A stretch of DNA of 29,291 bases from assembly GCA_002398365.1 (NCBI GenBank), contig DGYK01000008.1, positions 1-29,291 on the forward strand, given 5' to 3'. Positions 15,662-23,418 of this stretch are shown here, piece after piece. Both the position numbers and the translations under genes were made by a program. Below the pieces are notes generated by a model. It made no database searches and was not told the DNA's origin. It saw nothing but the letters and a program-made list of their open reading frames with translations. How positions within the stretch are numbered: position 1 is the stretch's first letter; each line of letters begins with the position of its first letter. Origin of the DNA: Flammeovirgaceae bacterium UBA5008 (GTDB lineage Bacteria; Bacteroidota; Bacteroidia; Cytophagales; Cyclobacteriaceae).

Positions 15662-17497
15662 ATGAAATCATTTAACGAACTGGGACTTTCGGGGCAAGTG
15701 GTGGAAGCAATCCGCCAAATGGGCTTTGAAACTCCTACGCCCATTCAAGAACAAGCCATCCCGGTATTGTTGCAAGGAAACACTGACCTGGTAGGGTTAG
15801 CGCAGACAGGCACCGGAAAAACGGCCGCCTTTGGTTTGCCATTGATCGAACTGATCGATGAAAATAACCGTACCACACAAGCGTTGATTTTAGCGCCTAC
15901 GCGCGAACTCAGCGTGCAGATTACCAACGACCTCGAGAATTTTTCGAAGGCGGTGAAGGATCTGAACATCGTAACCGTTTATGGCGGTGCGAGTATCTCT
16001 GACCAAATCAGAAAAGTAAAAAAAGGAGCGCAGATAATCGTGGCTACTCCGGGCCGCCTGATCGACTTGATCGAGCGCAAGGTAGTGAGCCTGGGTACTA
16101 TTAAATATGTAGTGCTGGACGAAGCCGATGAAATGTTGAACATGGGCTTTAAAGATGCCATCGATGAAATTTTATCGGGCACTCCGGATGAAAAGAATGT
16201 GTGGCTCTTCTCAGCTACTATGCCACGCGAAGTGCGCGAGATTTCGAAGAACTACATGAGTAATCCGCAAGAGATTACGATGGGCGAACGCAATCAGGGG
16301 AACGAAAACATCGACCACCAATACATTGTGGTAGACGACCGCGACAAGTACATGGCATTGAAACGCATGGTGGATTACTCTACGGATATTTTCGGTGTGG
16401 TTTTTTGTCGCACGAAGATTGACACGCAGCGTGTGGCCGAAAGTCTCATGAAAGATGGCTACAATGCTGATGCCTTGCACGGTGACTTAACCCAAATGCA
16501 GCGTGACCGTGTGATGAAGAGTTTTAAAAACAAAACGCTTCAGTTGTTGGTAGCTACGGACGTGGCAGCGCGCGGTATTGATGTGAGCAACATTACGCAC
16601 GTGATTCACATGAATCTGCCGGACGAAATTGAATACTACACACACCGCAGTGGTCGTACCGCGCGCGCGGGAAAGAAAGGTATCTCGTTGGCGATTGTAT
16701 CAAAGAAGGAGTTGGGTAAAATCGGGCAGATTGAACGCACACTGAAACGCAGATTTACCAAGGCGATGGTGCCTACCGGTGATGAGGTGTGCCAAAAGAA
16801 AATCATGGAGTTGACACACAAGATGCGCAACGTGGAGGTGAACGAAGAGGAGATTGATAGTTTCTTGCCGGAAGTATATCATGAGTTGCGCGACTTATCG
16901 AAGGAAGACATCATCAAGCGTTTTGCTTCGATTGAGTTCAACCGCTTCTTAGCGTATTACCGTGATGCACGTGATTTGAATAAGTCAGATCGCAGTCGCT
17001 CTTTTGTAGGTGGTGATGATCGTGGACGTGATGGTGCTGATGCGTACACTACGGGCGACCGTGTGTTCATTAACATCGGAAGAATGGATGGCTTGGAGAA
17101 AGGTGATTTGTTGGGATTGATTTGTGACTATGGCGATATCGATAAATCGAAGATTGGTAAGATTGACCTGAAAGGTGCTTATTCGTTCTTTGAATTGGAG
17201 AAGGACATTACGCAAAAAGTATTTCAAGGATTTGAAGGTGTGGAAGTGCGCGGACGCAAAGTGCGTTTGGAAATGACCGGTGAGCGCAGAGAGAAGGAAG
17301 GTGGCAGTGAGCGCAGCGGTGGCTTTGAAAGAAAGAAATCGTATGGTGGTGGCGACAGCAAGAAGCCGCGCAGCTATGGTGGCGGAGGTGAAAAGAGAGA
17401 ACGCTCATACGGTGGTGGTGGAAAGAAAGATCGCCCGTATGGTGGTGGAGGTGGTCGCAGTGGTGGAGGAGAGCGTGAGCGTAAGAAGCGCTGGTAA
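15662..17497 (+). CDS. DEAD-box RNA helicase with DbpA domain and Gly-rich basic tail
   Basis: The protein has 611 aa and is cytoplasmic, of DeaD/CsdA/CshA type. It unwinds short RNA duplexes with ATP, helping ribosome assembly and mRNA turnover, often in the cold. Motifs in order: Q motif near 4-30, AQTGTGKT (47-54), PTREL (79-83), TPGR (129-132), DEAD (153-156), SAT (184-186), VATDVAARGID (297-307), HRSGRTAR (328-335). A DbpA RNA-binding RRM-like domain spans about 465-537. The tail (540-611) has repeated YGGG blocks alternating with Lys/Arg/Glu clusters, resembling an RGG-type RNA-binding tail. ATG 15662 is preferred because the Q motif starts right after it and the -7 box lies upstream. 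A strong terminator follows. Confidence 0.95.
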   Translation: MKSFNELGLSGQVVEAIRQMGFETPTPIQEQAIPVLLQGNTDLVGLAQTGTGKTAAFGLPLIELIDENNRTTQALILAPTRELSVQITNDLENFSKAVKDLNIVTVYGGASISDQIRKVKKGAQIIVATPGRLIDLIERKVVSLGTIKYVVLDEADEMLNMGFKDAIDEILSGTPDEKNVWLFSATMPREVREISKNYMSNPQEITMGERNQGNENIDHQYIVVDDRDKYMALKRMVDYSTDIFGVVFCRTKIDTQRVAESLMKDGYNADALHGDLTQMQRDRVMKSFKNKTLQLLVATDVAARGIDVSNITHVIHMNLPDEIEYYTHRSGRTARAGKKGISLAIVSKKELGKIGQIERTLKRRFTKAMVPTGDEVCQKKIMELTHKMRNVEVNEEEIDSFLPEVYHELRDLSKEDIIKRFASIEFNRFLAYYRDARDLNKSDRSRSFVGGDDRGRDGADAYTTGDRVFINIGRMDGLEKGDLLGLICDYGDIDKSKIGKIDLKGAYSFFELEKDITQKVFQGFEGVEVRGRKVRLEMTGERREKEGGSERSGGFERKKSYGGGDSKKPRSYGGGGEKRERSYGGGGKKDRPYGGGGGRSGGGERERKKRW

Positions 17498-17698
17498 TTA
17501 CTGACGCAGATTATTTAAATGAAACGTCCCGCCATTGGCGGGACGTTTTTGTTTACACGGTTCGGTAACGCAGATTATTGGATTTCGCAGATGGCGCTGA
17601 TTTCAGATTTGGTTCAAGAATAATCTCGATTTCTCAAACTACTATATACTGTCTACCGACTACTATCTACTAAATTCTGACTTCCGACTTCTTCCCCC
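17498..17698. other. Intergenic region with terminator and short repeats
   Basis: The region contains the helicase terminator. ACGCAGATTATT occurs at 17504-17515 and again at 17568-17579, on either side of the hairpin, followed by further CGCAGAT/GATTTCAGAT-like phrases and a CTAC/GACT-rich low-complexity stretch up to about 17690. No gene is seen. Such phrases look like decayed dispersed intergenic repeats. Confidence 0.5.
17522..17550 (+). terminator. Strong Rho-independent terminator after the helicase gene
   Basis: A perfect 12-bp stem (AAACGTCCCGCC at 17522-17533, GGCGGGACGTTT at 17537-17548) with a 3-base ATT loop runs into further T residues. Because the stem begins with A residues it could also work for the minus-strand icmF transcript as a bidirectional terminator. 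Confidence 0.93.
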
Positions 17699-20600
17699 TT
17701 ACATATTCCTCCGATATTGCCCACCTACTTCAAACAAGGCTTTGGTGATTTGGCCCAGCGAACAAACCTTGCAGGCTTCCATCAATTCGGCAAAGATATT
17801 TTTGTTTTGGATGGCTGCCTCTTGAACGTGATCAATCGCAGTGGCAGCTTTGTTGCCTTGATAGCTATGCAGGTTGCGTAGCATCTTGATTTGATATTCT
17901 TTCTCTTCAGTCGTGGCACGAATCACTTCGCCTGGTATGATAGTCGGGGAGCCTTTGGAGCTGAGGAATGTATTCACACCAATAATAGGATATTCGCCTG
18001 TGTGCTTGAGGGTTTCATAATACAAACTCTCTTCCTGAATTTTTCCACGCTGATACATGGTTTCCATCGCGCCTAACACACCACCGCGTTCGGTGATCTT
18101 GTCGAATTCTGATAACACCGCTTCTTCGACTAAATCTGTTAGCTCTTCAATGATGAACGAACCTTGCAGTGGGTTTTCATTTTTCGCGAGCCCCAACTCT
18201 TTATTGATGATCAACTGAATCGCCATGGCTCTGCGCACACTCTCTTCGGTAGGAGTGGTGATCGCTTCGTCATACGCATTGGTGTGTAACGAATTGCAGT
18301 TATCATAAATCGCGTACAGCGCTTGCAGCGTAGTACGAATGTCGTTGAAGTCAATTTCCTGTGCGTGCAGCGAGCGACCTGATGTTTGAATATGGTACTT
18401 CATCATCTGGCTGCGTGCATTGGCTCCGTATTTTTCGCGCATGGCTTTCGCCCAGATTCTGCGCGCCACACGGCCAATCACCGCATACTCAGGGTCAATG
18501 CCATTCGAGAAGAAGAAAGAGAGATTAGGCGCAAACTCGTTGATATCCATCCCACGACTCAAATAATATTCCACGTACGTGAAACCATTCGCGAGTGTGA
18601 ATGCCAACTGTGTGATCGGATTGGCACCGGCTTCCGCAATGTGATAACCGGAGATCGATACCGAATAAAAGTTGCGCACCTTCTGATCGATGAAATACTG
18701 TTGTACATCGCCCATCAGTCGCAGGGCAAATTCGGTCGAGAAGATGCACGTGTTTTGTGCCTGATCTTCTTTGAGGATATCCGCCTGCACGGTGCCACGC
18801 ACTTGCATCAGCGTTTCTTCTTTTATTTTGGCGTACACGTCTTTCGGTAAAACCTGATCTCCCGTTACGCCAAGCAGCATCAATCCAAGTCCGTTGTTTC
18901 CTTCAGGTAACTCGCCTTGGTAGGAGGGGACTTCGCTATTCGCGTACAGCGATTTGATTTTGGCGCGCACCTCGTCTTCCAATCCGTTTTTCTTAATGTA
19001 GATTTCGCACTGTTGGTCGATGGCTGCGTTCATGAAGTAACCCAATAGCATCGGTGCAGGTCCGTTGATCGTCATCGACACGGATGTTTTCGGATCGCAC
19101 AAATTGAAGCCACTGTATAACTTCTTCGCATCATCGAGGCAACAAATGGAAACGCCTGAGTTTCCAATCTTACCATAAATATCCGGACGATAGTCGGGAT
19201 CATTGCCATACAACGTCACCGAGTCGAAGGCAGTGGACAAACGTTTTGCCGGCATGGCCTTGCTCACATAGTGGAACCTGCGGTTGGTGCGCTCCGGTCC
19301 ACCTTCACCCGCGAACATACGCGTAGGGTCTTCGCCCTCACGCTTAAAGGGATAGATACCGGCAGTGTAAGGAAACTCACCCGGCACATTTTCCTGCAAC
19401 ATCCATTTCAGCAAGTCGCCCCACGCTTCGTAATTCGGCAGCGACACTTTAGGAATCTGCGAATGCGAAAGTGTTTCCGAGTGTGTTTGAATGGCAATCT
19501 CTTTATCGCGCACTTGAAATTTAAACAAGGGTGCTTTGTATTGTGCGGCTTTCGCGGGCCACTCTTGCAAGAGCTTTCCGTTTTTCGGATCGAGATTGAG
19601 TTGTTGTTTGTTGACCTCATCGCTCAAGCCCTTCTCCACAGGAGAGTTGGCAGACATTATTTTAGAGACGCGATCCAACGCGTACAAATTCTGCGCAATG
19701 CTCGCTTGTTGATTCACCCATTGATCATACTTGCGGTTCGTCTCTGAGATTTCACTGAGGTAACGCGTGCGATGTGGAGGAATCACAAATACTTTCTCCG
19801 ACATCTCGCGTGAGATTTCAAAGGAAGATTTCAGATCAGCACCTGTCTTCGCTACCAGCGTGTCGATAATGTGTTTGTACAATTGGTTCGTGCCAGGGTC
19901 GTTGAATTGCGAGGCGATGGTGCCATACACCGGCATATCTTCCGGCTTTTTGTCCCACAGGTTGTGGTTGCGCTGATATTGTTTCTTCACATCGCGCAAA
20001 GCATCGAGTGCACCGCGCTTGTCGAATTTGTTCAATGCAATCACATCGGCAAAATCGAGCATGTCGATTTTTTCCAATTGCGTGGCGGCACCATACTCAG
20101 GCGTCATGACATACAGCGACACATCGCTGTGATCTAAAATTTCAGTGTCGCTTTGTCCGATGCCCGATGTTTCGAGAATGATCAAATCATATCCCGCAGC
20201 TTTCAAGACCTGCACGGCTTCTTTCACATAGGCAGAAAGTGCGAGGTTACTCTGACGTGTAGCCAACGAGCGCATGAATACGCGGTTGTTGTTGATAGCG
20301 TTCATACGAATACGATCACCCAACAATGCGCCACCGGTTTTGCGTTTCGAAGGGTCCACTGAAATCAAGCCAATAGTTTTGCCTGTCCCGTCTTTAGCGG
20401 GGCCCTTAAAGTCAATCAAAAATCTTCGTACAATTTCATCGACCATCGATGACTTGCCCGCACCGCCTGTTCCGGTAATACCCAGCACCGGTGCTTTGGA
20501 TAATGCAGCCTTTTTATGAATCTCTGCAAAGACGTCTTTATGTTTCTCAAAATAATTTTCTGCTCCAGAAATCAATTTTGCAATCTGCACATGACTGTCA

Positions 20601-21118
20601 ACTGTCAATTGCCTATTGTCAATTGTCTCCCCAGTCGGATAATCACTACGCTGCACCAAATCATTAATCATCCCTTGCAAACCCATCGCGCGACCGTCAT
20701 CGGGTGAATAGATTTTAGTGATGCCGTAGTCCATCAACTCTTTGATTTCTTCCGGCAGAATCACACCACCGCCACCTCCAAATATTTTAATGTGTCCCGC
20801 GCCTTTCTCTTGGAGCAGGTCATACATGTATTTGAAATATTCTGTGTGACCGCCTTGGTAGCTCGTCATGGCGATGGCCTGCGCATCTTCTTGAATCGCA
20901 GTGTTCACCACTTCTTCCACACTGCGGTCGTGGCCAAGGTGAATCACCTCGCAACCCGTTGCCTGAATAATTCTGCGCATGATGTTGATGGCCGCATCGT
21001 GCCCGTCAAACAGGCTGGCAGCGGTAACAATGCGGACTTTATTTTTGGGCTTATAGGGTTCAGCCGACACATAAGCGGCAGGGGCAGTTTTCTCTTTTTT
21101 CTCGGTAGTAGAGGCCAT
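17699..21118 (-). CDS. icmF: Fused isobutyryl-CoA mutase IcmF (B12-binding, G-protein chaperone and mutase domains)
   Basis: The protein has 1139 aa. It interconverts isobutyryl-CoA and n-butyryl-CoA (some relatives also use isovaleryl/pivalyl-CoA) with adenosylcobalamin. Domains in order: cobalamin-binding about 27-155, with cobalt-ligand histidine H40 in LFDGHDAAIN and the GGGGG loop at 114-118; a MeaB-like GTPase about 208-470, with P-loop GTGGAGKS (216-223), which loads and protects the cofactor; and the TIM-barrel mutase from about 550 to the end. Sequences such as AGIYPFKREGEDPTRMFAGEGGPERTNRRFHY and QTSGRSLH are IcmF-like, not methylmalonyl-CoA-mutase-like. Length and order fit the family. 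The linker at 164-176 is encoded by an unusual short-repeat sequence (see findings). It is probably monocistronic and is likely used in branched-chain amino acid or fatty acid metabolism. Confidence 0.93.
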   Translation of the reverse strand: MASTTEKKEKTAPAAYVSAEPYKPKNKVRIVTAASLFDGHDAAINIMRRIIQATGCEVIHLGHDRSVEEVVNTAIQEDAQAIAMTSYQGGHTEYFKYMYDLLQEKGAGHIKIFGGGGGVILPEEIKELMDYGITKIYSPDDGRAMGLQGMINDLVQRSDYPTGETIDNRQLTVDSHVQIAKLISGAENYFEKHKDVFAEIHKKAALSKAPVLGITGTGGAGKSSMVDEIVRRFLIDFKGPAKDGTGKTIGLISVDPSKRKTGGALLGDRIRMNAINNNRVFMRSLATRQSNLALSAYVKEAVQVLKAAGYDLIILETSGIGQSDTEILDHSDVSLYVMTPEYGAATQLEKIDMLDFADVIALNKFDKRGALDALRDVKKQYQRNHNLWDKKPEDMPVYGTIASQFNDPGTNQLYKHIIDTLVAKTGADLKSSFEISREMSEKVFVIPPHRTRYLSEISETNRKYDQWVNQQASIAQNLYALDRVSKIMSANSPVEKGLSDEVNKQQLNLDPKNGKLLQEWPAKAAQYKAPLFKFQVRDKEIAIQTHSETLSHSQIPKVSLPNYEAWGDLLKWMLQENVPGEFPYTAGIYPFKREGEDPTRMFAGEGGPERTNRRFHYVSKAMPAKRLSTAFDSVTLYGNDPDYRPDIYGKIGNSGVSICCLDDAKKLYSGFNLCDPKTSVSMTINGPAPMLLGYFMNAAIDQQCEIYIKKNGLEDEVRAKIKSLYANSEVPSYQGELPEGNNGLGLMLLGVTGDQVLPKDVYAKIKEETLMQVRGTVQADILKEDQAQNTCIFSTEFALRLMGDVQQYFIDQKVRNFYSVSISGYHIAEAGANPITQLAFTLANGFTYVEYYLSRGMDINEFAPNLSFFFSNGIDPEYAVIGRVARRIWAKAMREKYGANARSQMMKYHIQTSGRSLHAQEIDFNDIRTTLQALYAIYDNCNSLHTNAYDEAITTPTEESVRRAMAIQLIINKELGLAKNENPLQGSFIIEELTDLVEEAVLSEFDKITERGGVLGAMETMYQRGKIQEESLYYETLKHTGEYPIIGVNTFLSSKGSPTIIPGEVIRATTEEKEYQIKMLRNLHSYQGNKAATAIDHVQEAAIQNKNIFAELMEACKVCSLGQITKALFEVGGQYRRNM

Positions 21119-21137
21119 TCAGCAGATAATTAGGCCT

Positions 21138-21145
21138 CAAAAATA
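21138..21145 (-). promoter_or_regulatory. -7 box for icmF
   Basis: On the minus strand this reads TATTTTTG, an exact TAnnTTTG match, 19 bases before the icmF start codon. The upstream -33 element is weak (a TTAG about 20 bases further). Confidence 0.45.
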
Positions 21146-21182
21146 CAGATTAGCGGTTTATTAAGCTAACGGGTGGTAGCTA

Positions 21183-21296
21183 ATTGGCGGCCTGGCCAAT
21201 CCCGCGAAAGGCGGGAAAGGCCATCGCGCTATCCGCTTCAATCCACGCGAGGCGCGTGGGATTTCCGCTTCTATCGCTGGCCGAGGCCAGCGCGTA
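21183..21296. repeat. Triple-hairpin GC-rich element, dispersed-repeat-like
   Basis: Three perfect hairpins follow each other: TCCCGC/GCGGGA (21200-21205, 21211-21216), CCACGCG/CGCGTGG with an AGG loop (21243-21249, 21253-21259), and CGCTGGCC/GGCCAGCG with a GA loop (21275-21282, 21285-21292). Between them stand CGCTATCCGCTTCAATCC and GGATTTCCGCTTCTATC, near mirror phrases that in my recollection mark a common intergenic repeat of Bacteroidota. No coding potential is evident. It sits upstream of icmF and before the gene at 21438; the rest of this 319-base gap shows nothing else. Confidence 0.7.
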
Positions 21297-21437
21297 GTTT
21301 TGTGCTTTGCTTCTTAGGTATGTAATTTGAAAGCTTTATGGAAAATCAACTATTAAGGGATTCAGATTGGTAAATCGATTTACTTATTTGAGAATAGTTA
21401 TAAAGGAAAATATGAATAGCTACTTTCCTAGACAAAA

Positions 21438-22004
21438 ATGACCATCTACCCAAGCAAAATCAATTTCAGCATAGCAACCGTGTTAACGCAGCATGTGAGT
21501 TGTCTCTTAATAGTTTCAATACTGACTTTCCTCTTCAACGGATTTGAGTTACCTGCCATTCATTATCAATACTTGTTTTTACTGATTCCATATTTGGCGG
21601 CTATTTATTGTTATGCTGGGCTATTCAATAACGATGTTATCATTAATGAAACCGGCATCGAGATTGTGAATAGGGTTCCACTTTTTAAGAAATCGAGAAA
21701 ATTTGATTTTACATCCATTCAGTCCATCACCTTAAGGCACGACTGGACCGAAACATATGGAAGAAATATACGAACTCGATGGATCAATTTGATAGTAAAG
21801 GAATTGGCTCTTCTTGTTTTTCCTTGGGATTATAAGTGGATTAAAATAGCGACAGATAAAGAGTATACATTTTATTGTTTCGGTATTGAGTATGATTACT
21901 TTGACAACGAAGGCCCTCTTTTTGAAGATCTATTCAGCTACTTAAAAAATTACCATCCACAAGTTCAATGGGCCGGAATTCATAAAACAGGAGTCCAAAA
22001 TTGA
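21438..22004 (+). CDS. Small membrane protein with PH-like cytoplasmic part
   Basis: The protein has 188 aa. Two hydrophobic helices near the N-terminus (about 14-35 and 43-63) form a hairpin anchor. The rest is beta-rich: INETGIEIVNRVPLFKKSRKFDFTSIQSITLRHDW, a pattern like bacterial PH-domain (bPH) proteins, and a final helix. No catalytic motif is visible. The base composition is lower in GC than the flanking genes. It stands alone, with the acyltransferase gene following 67 bases later. The PH-like label is tentative. Confidence 0.65.
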   Translation: MTIYPSKINFSIATVLTQHVSCLLIVSILTFLFNGFELPAIHYQYLFLLIPYLAAIYCYAGLFNNDVIINETGIEIVNRVPLFKKSRKFDFTSIQSITLRHDWTETYGRNIRTRWINLIVKELALLVFPWDYKWIKIATDKEYTFYCFGIEYDYFDNEGPLFEDLFSYLKNYHPQVQWAGIHKTGVQN

Positions 22005-22071
22005 AACAGCAGCATCCAACTCCAAATCTTTAGTTACTTTTAGTAAAATGTTATTTTGAGCTGGCACACTT

Positions 22072-23235
22072 ATGAAACGAATAACTTCCATTGATGCGGT
22101 GCGTGGTTTGGTGATGGTCGTGATGGCATTAGATCATGTGCGTGACCTCATCCATGTCAATGCATTGGAATTTGATCCTACCAATTTAACCGCTACTACA
22201 CCACCTCTCTTTTTCACGCGGTGGATCACACATTTGTGCGCACCAACTTTTGTTTTTCTTTCGGGTGTTTCGGCTTATCTCGCGTATACGAATTCTTCCG
22301 ATCCGGCCAGCAGCAAAAAGTTTTTACTCAAGCGCGGACTGTGGTTGGTATTACTCGAAATTACCATTATCAATTTTGGAATCTGGTTCGACATTCACTT
22401 TGGTGTGATCATGTTGCAGGTGATTGCTGCTATTGGTGTGGGCTTCATTTTATTGAGTTTCTTCCTGCGCCTCAAGCCGCTATATAATTTTATCATCGCT
22501 ATCGTCATTACCTTACTCTGCAATGCAGTAGTGGGTCTCAACCTTTCGCAATTCCCGATTCTCGGTTTCTTTTACAACTGGTTGTTCAGTCCGAATTTAC
22601 TTCAGATCACACCAAACTTTATGTTGCTGATCAATTATCCGGTGCTTCCCTGGTTTGGTATCATGCTGGCAGGATTTGCGTGCGGTGTTTTGTTCACTCA
22701 ACCGGCAGAAATCCGCACCAAGCGTTTTATTTCAATTAGTGCTGTACTCTTACTCACTTTCGTTCTCTTACGATTTATAAACATCTGGGGCGACCCTGCT
22801 CCATGGAGTGTGCAGAAAGACGGACTTTTTACTTTCATGTCGTTCATCAATATTTCCAAATACCCTCCTTCATTGCTCTTTATTTTGATCACATTGAGTG
22901 TTGCTTTTCTGATGCTATTCATCGCAGAAAAAGTAGAAGGCAAGTGGAAGGAAATAATGTCGGTGTACGGTAGTGTGCCTATGTTTTACTACCTCATTCA
23001 TTTTTATCTGATCCACAGTGTCTCTCTGCTGGTTTTGTTAGCACAAGGTTTTGTCTGGAGTGATTTTCGATTCGGGCCCTTTCAATTTGGTAGACCGGAA
23101 GCTCGCTCCGGATTACATCTTGCAGGTGTTTACATTTTTTGGATAGGCGTAATTATTGTTCTTTATCCGCTTTGTAAAAAATACAGCACTTATAAAAAAG
23201 AGCATCCTGAAAAGGCATGGCTACGCTATCTGTAG
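22072..23235 (+). CDS. HGSNAT-like (DUF1624) polytopic acyltransferase-family membrane protein
   Basis: The protein has 387 aa and about ten membrane helices. The N-terminus reads RITSIDAVRGLVMVVMALDHVRDL, the hallmark of the heparan-alpha-glucosaminide N-acetyltransferase catalytic family, with the conserved Asp-His pair at D21-H22, then FFTRWITHLCAPTFVFLSGVSA. In animals this family moves acetyl from cytosolic acetyl-CoA to a glycan across the membrane. Bacterial members probably acylate an envelope sugar, but the substrate is unknown. There is no carbohydrate gene nearby to narrow it. Confidence 0.85.
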   Translation: MKRITSIDAVRGLVMVVMALDHVRDLIHVNALEFDPTNLTATTPPLFFTRWITHLCAPTFVFLSGVSAYLAYTNSSDPASSKKFLLKRGLWLVLLEITIINFGIWFDIHFGVIMLQVIAAIGVGFILLSFFLRLKPLYNFIIAIVITLLCNAVVGLNLSQFPILGFFYNWLFSPNLLQITPNFMLLINYPVLPWFGIMLAGFACGVLFTQPAEIRTKRFISISAVLLLTFVLLRFINIWGDPAPWSVQKDGLFTFMSFINISKYPPSLLFILITLSVAFLMLFIAEKVEGKWKEIMSVYGSVPMFYYLIHFYLIHSVSLLVLLAQGFVWSDFRFGPFQFGRPEARSGLHLAGVYIFWIGVIIVLYPLCKKYSTYKKEHPEKAWLRYL

Positions 23236-23394
23236 TTTGTTCATATTCGGACCTCTATTTTTTGAAAAGAGTTAAACGGTACCCTGTTTAAGAGAATCGA
23301 CAGCGATTTTCTTTTGTTTAAATTGTTCATTTAGTCAAACACGGGAGCTTTCTACCGCTGATACAACTTTTCGTGGCGGTCTGTGCTTTTCACT
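23236..23394. other. Intergenic region before the M13 peptidase
   Basis: No gene is seen. It contains a weak inverted repeat, TTAAAC (23272-23277) with GTTTAA (23286-23291), without a T-run, so it is not a convincing terminator. Confidence 0.3.
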
Positions 23395-23402
23395 TACTTT
23401 TG
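23395..23402 (+). promoter_or_regulatory. -7 box for the M13 peptidase gene
   Basis: TACTTTTG is an exact TAnnTTTG match, 16 bases before the first ATG and 28 before the third. No good -33 element is seen at the standard spacing. Confidence 0.45.
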
Positions 23403-23418
23403 AGCCCTCAATTGTTAA

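Noticed and set aside
18386..18850. 154-aa plus-strand open frame inside icmF
   Set aside because: Antisense shadow of the strongly supported mutase domain; no recognisable pattern.
17699..21118. Methylmalonyl-CoA mutase large subunit
   Set aside because: The B12 domain is N-terminal and a GTPase domain is fused in the middle, with IcmF-type PFKREGEDP and QTSGRSLH sequences, so isobutyryl-CoA mutase fits better.
23272..23291. Terminator after the acyltransferase gene
   Set aside because: Only a 6-bp AT-rich inverted repeat without a following T-run.
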